Positions 5,991 to 12,065 of a stretch of 28,395 nucleotides of DNA are shown one piece after another. The stretch is from IMG/VR virus record IMGVR_UViG_3300034071_000435, positions 1-28,395 of that record. One strand, 5' to 3'. A program made the translations under genes and the position numbers. The DNA comes from a virus. Positions within the stretch are counted from its first letter, which is position 1; every line of letters starts with the position of its first letter. Below the pieces are notes generated by a model that did no database searches, was not told the origin of the DNA, and worked only from the letters and a program-made list of their open reading frames with translations.

Positions 5991-6067
5991 TGGAAATTGA
6001 TGACTTGGCAGCAATGGCGTTTTACATTGGCGTGTTATTTTTAACGGGGATTTGGCTATGTCATTAG
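5990..6067 (+). CDS. 25-residue membrane micro-protein
   Basis: A 26-codon gene starting at the ATG of a TAATG junction, with one of the best ribosome sites in the window (GGAGG 8-12 nt upstream). The peptide MEIDDLAAMAFYIGVLFLTG continues IWLCH: an acidic head and one transmembrane helix. Its stop overlaps the next gene, which begins 10 nt earlier in another frame. The RBS and tight packing support translation; it could be a leader coupling the next gene or a genuine membrane peptide. Confidence 0.55.
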   Translation: MEIDDLAAMAFYIGVLFLTGIWLCH

Positions 6068-6216
6068 TTAAACCTGTATCGCCAATAACACCTGCGCCAA
6101 CAGCCGTTGACTGTAAACATGACCATTGGCGCGTATATAATAGCCTTGGTTACCGCGAGTGTGACCGATGCAAAGAACAAAGACCCATTTTTAACGATAT
6201 ACGGCATCAAAGATGA
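6058..6216 (+). CDS. 52-residue putative zinc-binding protein
   Basis: Starts MSLVKPVSPITPAPTAVDCK. C19-x-H21-x-H23 and C35-x2-C38 form a likely Cys/His zinc site within a small domain (CKHDHWRVYN...RECDRCKE), so a treble-clef or zinc-ribbon-like fold is expected. The ATG at 6058-6060 lies in the end of the micro-protein gene; the TGA overlaps the next ATG (ATGA). Similar short proline-rich plus Cys4-type proteins are common among phage early proteins; function unknown. Confidence 0.7.
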   Translation: MSLVKPVSPITPAPTAVDCKHDHWRVYNSLGYRECDRCKEQRPIFNDIRHQR

Positions 6217-6446
6217 ACATTTCACAGATTTTTATTGGCTTGTCACCATTTTTAAAAGACAGATTTACAAGCGAAGTATTTACGCTTGGGCTAATTAACG
6301 AGCTAAACGAGCAACGCTTTCGTGCTAGATGCCGGCGCCTGATACGTCAGCACAACGGCGAAACGCGCAAGCTATACAAAGCACTAAACAATTTAACAAT
6401 GAATGACAGACTGCGGTTTTTTGATGTGGTGAGCGGACATGAATGA
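6213..6446 (+). CDS. 77-residue basic hypothetical protein
   Basis: A helical protein with a hydrophobic start (MNISQIFIGLSPFLKDRF) and a strongly basic middle (EQRFRARCRRLIRQHNGETR, about 33-52), ending in NNLTMNDRLRFFDVVSGHE. The basic helix could bind nucleic acid. ATGA overlap upstream and an 8-nt overlap downstream. An alternative frame open from 6107 to 6298 is rejected because it conflicts with two better supported genes. Function unknown. Confidence 0.68.
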   Translation: MNISQIFIGLSPFLKDRFTSEVFTLGLINELNEQRFRARCRRLIRQHNGETRKLYKALNNLTMNDRLRFFDVVSGHE

Positions 6447-7026
6447 CAAAGATTTAGATATAGTAAGAGAAGCGGTAAAGTACAACAGCGTGACCGGACA
6501 CTTTTACAAAGGCGGCGCATCTACACCTGCTGCGCTTAACTGGAAAAACAAAAACGCAACAATTAACGTTAAAAAGAGTGGGCTACACTCTAACTTTTTA
6601 GCGTGGAAGGTTGCGGTGTTTTTAGCCTACGGTTGGTATCCAGCGCATACTGACGCGGTAGAGTATTTAGATGACAATCCGACTAATTTGCGCATCAGCA
6701 ATATTAGGGTCATTAAAGCCTCTGAAGACGAGATGACCATGATTGACTTTTGCGACGAAAACGATTTGCGCTACCCCAGCGTGTCGGCGCTTATGCGCGG
6801 TGAGCCGTTTACCCGCCGAGTAGAAAACGGGTATTCAAGAGCGTATTTTAGCAAGAGCTTACTGGAAGCAAATTGCGCCAAATTGCTTGCTAAAAAACTT
6901 CGCGATGAAGAAATTAGAGAAAAGCCTAAAAAGCGTCCGATGGGCAGACGCCGAAATGAACATTTTATGCAATTCTTGAGAACGCACACTATCGTGCCTA
7001 AAGGTTGGGAGATGACGCTATGCTAA
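6439..7026 (+). CDS. HNH-like protein with degenerate catalytic residues
   Basis: 195 residues. The first 100 follow the layout of phage HNH endonucleases of the HNH_3/AP2 type: F/Y-x-x-x-T-G-x-F-Y-K near residue 16-24, an LAW-x-x-A-x-F-L-x-YGWYP segment (about 54-68), and a D-D-N-P-T-N-L-R-I-S-N-I-R-V segment (about 78-91). The usual 'DHIDGN' is here EYLDDN and the His normally before LAW is N, so both key histidines are missing and nuclease activity is unlikely. The C-terminal part has a possible helix-turn-helix (DFCDENDLRYPSVSALMRGEP) and a basic stretch (EKPKKRPMGRRRNEHF). It may be a DNA-binding protein derived from a homing endonuclease. Overlaps both neighbours. Confidence 0.7.
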   Translation: MNDKDLDIVREAVKYNSVTGHFYKGGASTPAALNWKNKNATINVKKSGLHSNFLAWKVAVFLAYGWYPAHTDAVEYLDDNPTNLRISNIRVIKASEDEMTMIDFCDENDLRYPSVSALMRGEPFTRRVENGYSRAYFSKSLLEANCAKLLAKKLRDEEIREKPKKRPMGRRRNEHFMQFLRTHTIVPKGWEMTLC

Positions 7027-7259
7027 AAGGCGACTCAGTACACGCAGGCGACCCCGTAGACGCGCCAGCGCACTATCAAGGTAACAAAATGCAGTGCATC
7101 GACGCAATGGAGGCAATGCTAAGTGTTGATGAATTCAGAGGGTATTTGCGTGGTAATGTTTTTAAGTACCAATGGCGTTTTAGAGATAAAGGTGGGCTTG
7201 AAGACTTGCGCAAAGCACGGTGGTATTTAGACAGACTAATCAAATTGGAGAATTTCTAA
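7020..7259 (+). CDS. DUF3310 family protein
   Basis: 79 residues, full length for the family. Characteristic sequence: DPVDAPAHYQGNKMQCIDAM, then EFRGYLRGNVFKYQWRFRDK and GGLEDLRKARWYLDRLIKLE. DUF3310 proteins occur in early regions of very many phages and are often labelled nucleotide kinase-like without experimental proof; the biochemical role is unknown. The ATG at 7020 has GGGAG (7007-7011) at 8 nt; an upstream in-frame TTG at 7005 has no such site and is rejected. The start lies inside the last codons of the HNH-like gene and the stop overlaps the next ATG (TAATG). Confidence 0.9.
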   Translation: MLKGDSVHAGDPVDAPAHYQGNKMQCIDAMEAMLSVDEFRGYLRGNVFKYQWRFRDKGGLEDLRKARWYLDRLIKLENF

Positions 7260-7420
7260 TGTACGCATTTAAAGGCTATCCAGTAGACCAAGACCCAACC
7301 ATCAAAGCGCTACGCGGCGAGGACATGGAAAACTACATGAATTTGCTTAAATGGTTAGACACTGTGCCGTTTATCCCTTTGAAGGTAAGCGACATTGTGT
7401 TGCCTTGGCGGGATAGATGA
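7259..7420 (+). CDS. 53-residue hypothetical protein
   Basis: Starts at the ATG of a TAATG junction with GGAG (7247-7250) upstream. The peptide MYAFKGYPVDQDPTIKALRG leads into a helical C-terminal half (EDMENYMNLLKWLDTVPFIPLKVSDIVLPW). A longer reading from 7220 would need an unsupported non-ATG start inside the DUF3310 gene and is rejected. No family recognised. Its TGA overlaps the next ATG. Confidence 0.68.
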   Translation: MYAFKGYPVDQDPTIKALRGEDMENYMNLLKWLDTVPFIPLKVSDIVLPWRDR

Positions 7421-7800
7421 AACCAAAGCTCAAAACGATGAATGGGGTGTGGATATGCTACACCCCTTGCTGCTCCATCCCGATGATGGCAGACCACCCC
7501 AAAACGGCGTATTTAAGATGGAAATTTATTAATGCTAAGACCCAACCAGATAGAAGCTGTTGCCTTTTTGAGCCAAATAGACAAAGGGATGATTCTTGCC
7601 CCAGTGGGGGCAGGCAAGACAGCAATAACACTGACAGCCATGAAAGAGGCGCTCGACACGGGCAGAGCACGTCGGTTCTTAGTGATAGCGCCAAAGCGTG
7701 TCTGCACGGACGTGTGGACGATAGAGCCGGCGAAGTGGGCACCAAGTCTGACAGTATCTATCGCCGTTGGCTCGCTAAATCAGCGTCTAGCGGCATTTGA
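7417..7800 (+). CDS. Small phage protein with unusually long C-terminal overlap of the helicase
   Basis: ATG at 7417 overlaps the previous stop (ATGA). The first 40 codons (MKPKLKTMNGVWICYTPCC...TAYLRWKFIN) look like a familiar class of 40-55 residue phage proteins that start 'MKPKLK...G.W.C' and end soon after an 'AY..W' motif. Here no stop follows, and the frame stays open for 269 nt inside the helicase gene, adding an arginine/serine-rich tail of about 89 residues with no recognisable fold (QPDRSCCLFEPNRQRDDS...). The tail is probably non-functional read-through after stop loss, but an overprinted product cannot be excluded. Start well supported, 3' boundary as given by the frame. Confidence 0.55.
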   Translation: MKPKLKTMNGVWICYTPCCSIPMMADHPKTAYLRWKFINAKTQPDRSCCLFEPNRQRDDSCPSGGRQDSNNTDSHERGARHGQSTSVLSDSAKACLHGRVDDRAGEVGTKSDSIYRRWLAKSASSGI

Positions 7801-8818
7801 CGCGCCTGCGCAGGTGGTTGTGACTAATTACGATACCCTTCAAACGCTACCGCCATTGTCTAAATTTGATGGCGTGGTGTTTGACGAGTTGACTGTTTTG
7901 AAGAACCCATCAGGCAAGCGCTTCAAAGCGCTGTTTGCGCGTATCAAAGATTTCAAGATTAAGTGGGGGCTTACCGGTTCGTTTACCAGTAACGGACTTG
8001 AGGACGTGTTTGGGCAATGCAAGATAGTGGACGCATCGCTACTTGGTAAGTCCAAAACCGCCTTTCTTCAGACATATTTTGTGCTACTCAATAAAGACTT
8101 TGGTGAATGGGTAGCCAAGTCCACTTCACTGCGTGACGTCATGGCGGAAATTAAACCCGCAACGTACCTTATCGACACGCAAGAGTACATGGACACTTTG
8201 CCCCCGCTTAACATCGTGCCAGTCAAATGCGCAATGGATATGAAGCAATACGGTGAGATGAAGAAAGACTTTGTGGTGTACTACGAAGACAAAGAAATCA
8301 TTGCGGTTAACGCCGCCGTAGTGGTCAACAAACTGCAACAAATGGCTAGCGGGTTCTCCTACATTGAAGGACACCCTACCACATGGTTCTCGCGCCACAA
8401 GTTTGACCGGCTTGACGAAATACTGGCAGAAAACCAACACGCGAACACCATTATCGTGTACAACTTTCAAGCAGAGCTTGAAGAACTTAAACGCCGATAC
8501 CCAAACGCGCGGACAATCGACCAGCAAGGCGTCATCTCGTCGTGGAACGCAGGGCGAGTGGAATTGCTACTGGTTCACCCTAAATCAGCAGGGCATGGGC
8601 TAAATCTTCAATTTGGCGGCAGTAAAATGGTCTTCCTGTCGCTTCCTTGGTCACTTGATAGATATGAGCAGACCATCGGACGGTTGCACCGTAGTGGACA
8701 AAAGAGCGCCGTATATTGCTATGTACTGCTAACAGATAAAACCGTAGACGAGCGCATATTCGCAAGTCTGCATGACAAACGCGCAATCTCAGATATTGCC
8801 TTAGAGGAATTAAAATGA
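7532..8818 (+). CDS. SNF2-type DEAD/DEAH helicase
   Basis: A 428-residue superfamily 2 helicase/translocase, a common component of phage replication modules. Seen in order: Q-motif region LRPNQIEAV (2-10); Walker A APVGAGKT (23-30); motif Ia VIAPKRVC (51-58); motif II V-V-F-D118-E119-L-T; motif III GLTGSF; C-terminal domain with motif V (SAGHGLNLQFG) and motif VI QTIGRLHRSGQK (380-391), the RSGQ form being typical of SNF2 proteins. About the length of compact phage SNF2 helicases; no extra nuclease domain. Starts MLRPNQ, as usual for the family; ribosome site is weak (GGAAA), and the start lies inside the preceding open frame, suggesting translational coupling. Likely unwinds or remodels DNA during replication or recombination. 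Confidence 0.92.
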   Translation: MLRPNQIEAVAFLSQIDKGMILAPVGAGKTAITLTAMKEALDTGRARRFLVIAPKRVCTDVWTIEPAKWAPSLTVSIAVGSLNQRLAAFDAPAQVVVTNYDTLQTLPPLSKFDGVVFDELTVLKNPSGKRFKALFARIKDFKIKWGLTGSFTSNGLEDVFGQCKIVDASLLGKSKTAFLQTYFVLLNKDFGEWVAKSTSLRDVMAEIKPATYLIDTQEYMDTLPPLNIVPVKCAMDMKQYGEMKKDFVVYYEDKEIIAVNAAVVVNKLQQMASGFSYIEGHPTTWFSRHKFDRLDEILAENQHANTIIVYNFQAELEELKRRYPNARTIDQQGVISSWNAGRVELLLVHPKSAGHGLNLQFGGSKMVFLSLPWSLDRYEQTIGRLHRSGQKSAVYCYVLLTDKTVDERIFASLHDKRAISDIALEELK

Positions 8819-8994
8819 ACAACTTAACATGGCGCGACATCTTCTTTAATTTGAACAATTACACAGAAGGTGAATTACAGGTGATGATTGAATCAGAGCG
8901 TCACGGTAAACGTAGACGCTCTATCTTGGTGCGGTTGCATCAGCGCTACTGCATACTCCGCGCTAATCGTGAGCGTGACGAATTACTCGCTTAA
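8815..8994 (+). CDS. 59-residue last gene of the rightward operon
   Basis: ATG overlaps the helicase stop (AAAATGA; GAGG upstream). The protein starts MNNLTWRDIFFNLNNYTEGE; it has a basic middle (ERHGKRRRSILVRLHQRYCILRANRER) and an acidic-leucine end. No family known to me, but position after the helicase and the 'T..ELEVMI..ERNGKRR..IL.RLHQR' style sequence recall small phage proteins following helicases. Its TAA (8992-8994) runs into the 3' end of the oppositely oriented lysozyme gene, so the two genes share 12 bp. Confidence 0.7.
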   Translation: MNNLTWRDIFFNLNNYTEGELQVMIESERHGKRRRSILVRLHQRYCILRANRERDELLA

Positions 8995-9429
8995 AAACAA
9001 TTCTGCTTCCGCATTTCTGCGTCGAGTAAGTCCAGCTAATACTTTACCGCCGGCCTTGTTCCACCGCAGAAATTGCTCTGCTATTTCAGATTTAGGTTCT
9101 TTTGCTTTTAGCATCTTAACAAGCGTTGACGAAACTAAATTTCCACTGCCAATGTTATAGCAGAGGCAAACAAGCGCATCGTACTCATTTTGAGTAAGTG
9201 GTTCGCCAATAGCGTTGACGGTATGCTCATACGGCGCTAGCGTTTGCGCAAGCAAATGCAAAGCCGCTGCTTCGGTTGGTAGCGCCTGATTGACTTTCAC
9301 AGGTGTTCCATCAGCGTAGCGAGTTGAGCCTATGCCAATCGTCCACACGCCCGCAGGGCATTTATAGCTTTGCAGCTTACAACCTTCAAATTCTTTAATT
9401 AGGGCTAACCCTTTTTCACCTATCTTCAT
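8983..9429 (-). CDS. Endolysin, GH24 lysozyme (T4/P22 type)
   Basis: A 148-residue muramidase that degrades host peptidoglycan at lysis. The GH24 catalytic triad is clear: E15 (in KEFEGC), C24 (in YKCPAG) and T30 (in VWTIGIG), with E-8-C-5-T spacing; Cys replacing Asp in the second position is common in P22-like lysozymes. Further conserved parts are L-T-Q-N-E-Y-D-A-L-V (about 78-87), FNIGSG-type YNIGSGN, and the C-terminal WNKAGGKVLAGLTRRRNAE. No signal peptide or SAR anchor is visible, so it should need the holin to reach the wall. Start ATG overlaps the preceding stop (ATGA). It is the last gene of the late operon and overlaps the end of the rightward operon by 12 bp. Confidence 0.95.
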   Translation of the reverse strand: MKIGEKGLALIKEFEGCKLQSYKCPAGVWTIGIGSTRYADGTPVKVNQALPTEAAALHLLAQTLAPYEHTVNAIGEPLTQNEYDALVCLCYNIGSGNLVSSTLVKMLKAKEPKSEIAEQFLRWNKAGGKVLAGLTRRRNAEAELFLSE

Positions 9430-9668
9430 TTCTTTTCCCGTAGCAATAGAATAGTGGTCAGTTTTTGCGTCAGTCTTATCATGTCGTTATCCAGCACCCG
9501 CACTTGGTCGATTAGCTCAATTAGCGCGTCTGTGGCTTCTTGCAGGATAGGCTTTACGACGGTGGTTGCCCAAAGCCATACAAAATAGACAATATAACCC
9601 ATGCCGCCAGCGGCAATAATTGGGAATCCATACTGGTTAATATATTTAGCGATTGCATCGGCGTCCAT
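9426..9668 (-). CDS. Putative holin (paralogue 1)
   Basis: 80 residues. An amphipathic start (MDADAIAKYINQYGFPIIAA) leads into a hydrophobic segment GGMGYIVYFVWLWATTVV (about 21-38). A coiled-coil-like charged C-terminus (EATDALIELIDQVRVLDNDMIRLTQKL) follows. The motif GFPI-x-A-A-x-G-G-M-x-Y is shared with the gene immediately upstream, so the two are tandem duplicates. One or two membrane passes, position directly before the endolysin and small size all support a holin or antiholin. Ribosome binding is coupled by TAATG at its start and ATGA at its end. Which of the pair is the pore former cannot be told from sequence. Confidence 0.65.
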   Translation of the reverse strand: MDADAIAKYINQYGFPIIAAGGMGYIVYFVWLWATTVVKPILQEATDALIELIDQVRVLDNDMIRLTQKLTTILLLREKK

Positions 9669-9937
9669 TAATCTTTCCTCTCAACAGGAGGTGGTCTTGG
9701 TCTGTCTTTTTCTTGCGGAATGTTAAGCGCCGTTGACGCCAAATCATCAATTTTGGTGATGTCACATGACATAGCGGTAACGCGCTTATCAAGTTGCTTG
9801 ATGATGCCTATTAGGCTTTTAATCTTCTCAAGCACACTATCGAGCAAGAATTTCTGCGTCAGGTAGACAAAATACATTCCGCCAGTCGCCGCCGCGATAG
9901 GAAATCCTACGTCCGAGGCAAACTGGAGGAATTCCAT
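9668..9937 (-). CDS. Putative holin/antiholin (paralogue 2)
   Basis: 89 residues with the same plan as its downstream neighbour: MEFLQFASDVGFPIAAATGG, hydrophobic MYFVYLTQKFLL, a helical charged region (SVLEKIKSLIGIIKQLDKRV), and an additional proline-rich, hydrophilic tail (RPRPPPVERKD). The GFPI-A-A-GGM-Y core aligns with the next protein. Likely the partner holin or antiholin; the charged C-terminus should be cytoplasmic. Overlaps neighbours by single bases (TAATG at both junctions). Strong ribosome site (GGAGG-type, TGGAGGAATTCC reading toward the gene on the opposite strand is internal and unrelated). Confidence 0.6.
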   Translation of the reverse strand: MEFLQFASDVGFPIAAATGGMYFVYLTQKFLLDSVLEKIKSLIGIIKQLDKRVTAMSCDITKIDDLASTALNIPQEKDRPRPPPVERKD

Positions 9938-10149
9938 TATTTACTCGTCCACCAAGCAATAAAAGAAAATATTGCGCCAATGGTAAATACGATACCGCCG
10001 ATAAAGCCTTTGTAACGCGTTTGCTCGGTTTTCATTTCGTCAAGCGCGGCTATGATAGCGTCTAGCTTTCTTCCTCTGTCATCAAACACTTCCTCAAGCG
10101 CGTCAATGCGCTGTTCTACTTTAGCAAGGCGGCAGGCTTCGTCGGGCAT
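9937..10149 (-). CDS. XhlA-like membrane protein of the lysis cassette
   Basis: 70 residues: an N-terminal coiled coil (ACRLAKVEQRIDALEEVF through LDAIIAALDEMKTEQTRY, about 5-46) and one C-terminal membrane helix (FIGGIVFTIGAIFSFIAWW, about 49-67) ending TSK. This topology is that of haemolysin XhlA-type proteins, which associate with holins. GAGG (5 nt before the ATG) is the ribosome site. With the two paralogues next to it, three small membrane proteins precede the lysozyme. Could also be a spanin-like accessory factor, but no lipobox is present here. Confidence 0.65.
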   Translation of the reverse strand: MPDEACRLAKVEQRIDALEEVFDDRGRKLDAIIAALDEMKTEQTRYKGFIGGIVFTIGAIFSFIAWWTSK

Positions 10150-10156
10150 CTCGACC

Positions 10157-10513
10157 TCACTTCAAGAATCTAAGTTTATAAAGAACGGTAAAATAGGTTT
10201 CCATAATACCATCAATCAAGTTTTGAATTGGCGTGTCATCTTTACCGCAGACTTTATAGCGGTTTTCATCAATCCACGTCACTTGTTTCTTCAAGAAGTC
10301 TTCAATATTATCGACATTTTTACTGCCAATAATTTCCAAGTCTTTTAGCAATTGATAACTGCCTTGATACGCTTCTGTAATGCCGTCCGCTTGCTCGATA
10401 ATCTCATGGTAGAAGTCGTTAAGCGCCATGTGCGCGGCAAAACTTCTAGTGCGGAGATGCTCACGGTGCGCAACATCTCTTGCAAGAAATAATAAAGAGA
10501 TAAAATGTTCCAT
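10157..10513 (-). CDS. Ferritin-like helical protein, DUF5856-like
   Basis: 118 residues, all helical. Start MEHFISLLFLARDVAHREHL, then TRSFAAHMALNDFYHEIIEQ (A-x-H-x-x-L-x-x-F-Y pattern), ADGITEAYQGSYQLLKDL, and a C-terminal helix PIQNLIDGIMETYFTVLYKL. The repeated H/E-rich helices resemble Dps/ferritin-like four-helix bundles, and proteins of this shape are annotated as DUF5856 in many podophages. No function proven. Located between the fibre and lysis genes; start TAATG-coupled to the preceding gene. Confidence 0.65.
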   Translation of the reverse strand: MEHFISLLFLARDVAHREHLRTRSFAAHMALNDFYHEIIEQADGITEAYQGSYQLLKDLEIIGSKNVDNIEDFLKKQVTWIDENRYKVCGKDDTPIQNLIDGIMETYFTVLYKLRFLK

Positions 10514-10758
10514 TATGAGAGGGCCTGTATTTGCTGTGTAAGCACCGTAAGCTGCGCAAGTAAGTCTTCTTTTGTCGGAGATTGAGGTATTGCTTCAGTT
10601 TCTGCAAAGCGGTTATCTACGAAAATACCGTTGATATAATCCCATCCAATACCCGCGCCAGAAGTTATTTCAACAAGCCCTTGTTCTTGCGCAAAATATT
10701 CATCAGCAACAACAACGTTAACAACTTTATCATTTTCAATGACTGCGTATGATTTCAT
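10513..10758 (-). CDS. Small protein downstream of the tail fibre (assembly-like)
   Basis: 81 residues from the ATG at 10758, which forms a TAATG junction with the fibre gene; a five-residue longer form from 10773 lies inside the fibre gene and is less likely. Sequence MKSYAVIENDKVVNVVVADE is a beta-hairpin-like start, followed by GIGWDYINGIFVDN, and a helical C-terminus (TKEDLLAQLTVLTQQIQALS). The 'GWxYxNGxF' plus C-terminal 'LLAQLxxLTxQIQAL' layout is typical of small phage tail fibre assembly/tail accessory proteins. The position after the fibre agrees. Role inferred. Confidence 0.65.
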   Translation of the reverse strand: MKSYAVIENDKVVNVVVADEYFAQEQGLVEITSGAGIGWDYINGIFVDNRFAETEAIPQSPTKEDLLAQLTVLTQQIQALS

Positions 10759-12065
10759 TATGCAATACCCCATATTCTAAATTCACCTCTAGCCCCTGCA
10801 CCAGATGTTCCTGTGGTATTAGCACCCCCGCCCCCTGCTGGCGCAGTTCCAGCAGTTCCAGCAGCCCCGCCATCGCCACCAAAATAAGACGTTCCGCCAT
10901 TAGAAACCGAATTGCTTCCGCCGCCCCCACCAAATGCAGAATTTCCCGAAATTAAATCACCATAAGTGGTGTTGTTTCTTCCTCCGCCACCGCCTCCATA
11001 TTGTGAAAATTTACCCGCATAACCAGAAGAAGATTGGTCTCCAGCACCTATTCCGCCACCAAATCCATTAGAAGAGCTTTCGTTTGTAATTCCCGTATTA
11101 ATTGTCGGTGCACCCCCAGTCCCAGAGCCTCCAGCACCTTGTGAACCCCCTCCGCCGCCGCCGCGTGAAGCATTACCGCCGCCTCCTCCATATGATGAAA
11201 CTACTTTAGAATTAGCCAGTGTAAATGAGCTAGTTCCTCCAACATTCCCTGTAGCAGTTGTAACCCCCACACCACCGGCTGCAATGGTTACGGTAAATGA
11301 TGATGATAGTTCACTACTGCTAACAGTAAACGGAACACACGCGCCACCACCTCCACCTGACCGTGTTGTAGCACTAACATTTCCGCTACCACCACCGCCC
11401 CATAATAATCCACCAAAAGTAGTATATCCCGGAGGCGTTACAAACGTACCTGTAGCAGTAATCGATAAGCTAAACGGGGATAAAACTGTGCTAAAAAATG
11501 ACGTGCCGCTACAAGTGATTAAGCGTGTTTCGTTTGGGTACATGATATAACTGGTCAAGCCGTCTATCGTTTCAGAAGCATTAGGGTCTAACGTAATGCT
11601 GCCTGTACCAGAATTTTTAACGTAGCAGTACCATCCATTTCCTAAAGTAGCCGCAGCAGTAAATGAAAGCGTAAAAGTGCCGCTAGTTACCTCTACTAAA
11701 GTCCCCGAATCAGCAGAAACTAAAGTATATGCGCTTGTTTTTGTACTTCTAGGTAAAGAAGAGTTAAATGTTTGCCCAGCAACAAACGTAATTGCGCCCG
11801 TCATCGTGCCGCCAGCAAGCAGTAATACTTGCTCATAGCGCACACTATCCCCCGCAGACGTGCCAGCGGCAAGACCTGTGAGTTTTTTAGCGTTCATTGG
11901 CAAGTTAGCCGACGGCGTAGACTGACCATCACGAGTGATGCAGTTAGTTAGCGCTGTTGCGATGTCACTGTTGGTTGTATTTGTCGTTGATGATGAAATC
12001 GTTGTGCCGGTGACAACGGGGTTGCCAGCAGGCAGATTGTAGGTTCCTGAGCCGTTAAAAGCCAT
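10758..12065 (-). CDS. Tail fibre with glycine-rich tip
   Basis: 435 residues, receptor-binding fibre candidate. Residues 1-100 contain a fibre-type segment N58-AKKLTGLAAGTSAGDSVRYEQV followed by GGTMTGAITF, common in phage side fibres. Residues 100-200 form a beta-rich domain (SADSGTLVEVTSGTFTLSF, then SGTGSITLDPNASETIDG). From about 205 to the end is a glycine-rich domain starting FVTPPGYTTFGGLLWGGGG, with more than ten blocks of GGGG or longer, separated by short N/S/T loops, ending GARGEFRIWGIA. This matches the Gly_rich_2 type and recalls polyglycine-II sandwiches in S16-like adhesins, where loops set receptor specificity. The high-GC glycine blocks stand out from neighbouring sequence. 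TAATG junctions on both sides. Confidence 0.8.
   Translation of the reverse strand: MAFNGSGTYNLPAGNPVVTGTTISSSTTNTTNSDIATALTNCITRDGQSTPSANLPMNAKKLTGLAAGTSAGDSVRYEQVLLLAGGTMTGAITFVAGQTFNSSLPRSTKTSAYTLVSADSGTLVEVTSGTFTLSFTAAATLGNGWYCYVKNSGTGSITLDPNASETIDGLTSYIMYPNETRLITCSGTSFFSTVLSPFSLSITATGTFVTPPGYTTFGGLLWGGGGSGNVSATTRSGGGGGACVPFTVSSSELSSSFTVTIAAGGVGVTTATGNVGGTSSFTLANSKVVSSYGGGGGNASRGGGGGGSQGAGGSGTGGAPTINTGITNESSSNGFGGGIGAGDQSSSGYAGKFSQYGGGGGGRNNTTYGDLISGNSAFGGGGGSNSVSNGGTSYFGGDGGAAGTAGTAPAGGGGANTTGTSGAGARGEFRIWGIA

Noticed and set aside
6107-6298. 63-codon plus-strand frame in the early region
   Set aside because: It conflicts with the 52-residue zinc-binding gene and the 77-residue gene, both linked by ATGA overlaps; no ribosome site of its own.
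7005-7019. Earlier TTG start for the DUF3310 protein
   Set aside because: The ATG at 7020 has GGGAG at ideal distance and gives the normal family length.
8888-9160. 90-codon plus-strand frame crossing the end of the early operon into the lysozyme gene
   Set aside because: Overlaps two well-supported genes and shows no domain or ribosome site.
10758-12065. Diversity-generating retroelement acting on the fibre gene
   Set aside because: No reverse transcriptase, no template repeat and no adenine-biased variable region found in the window.
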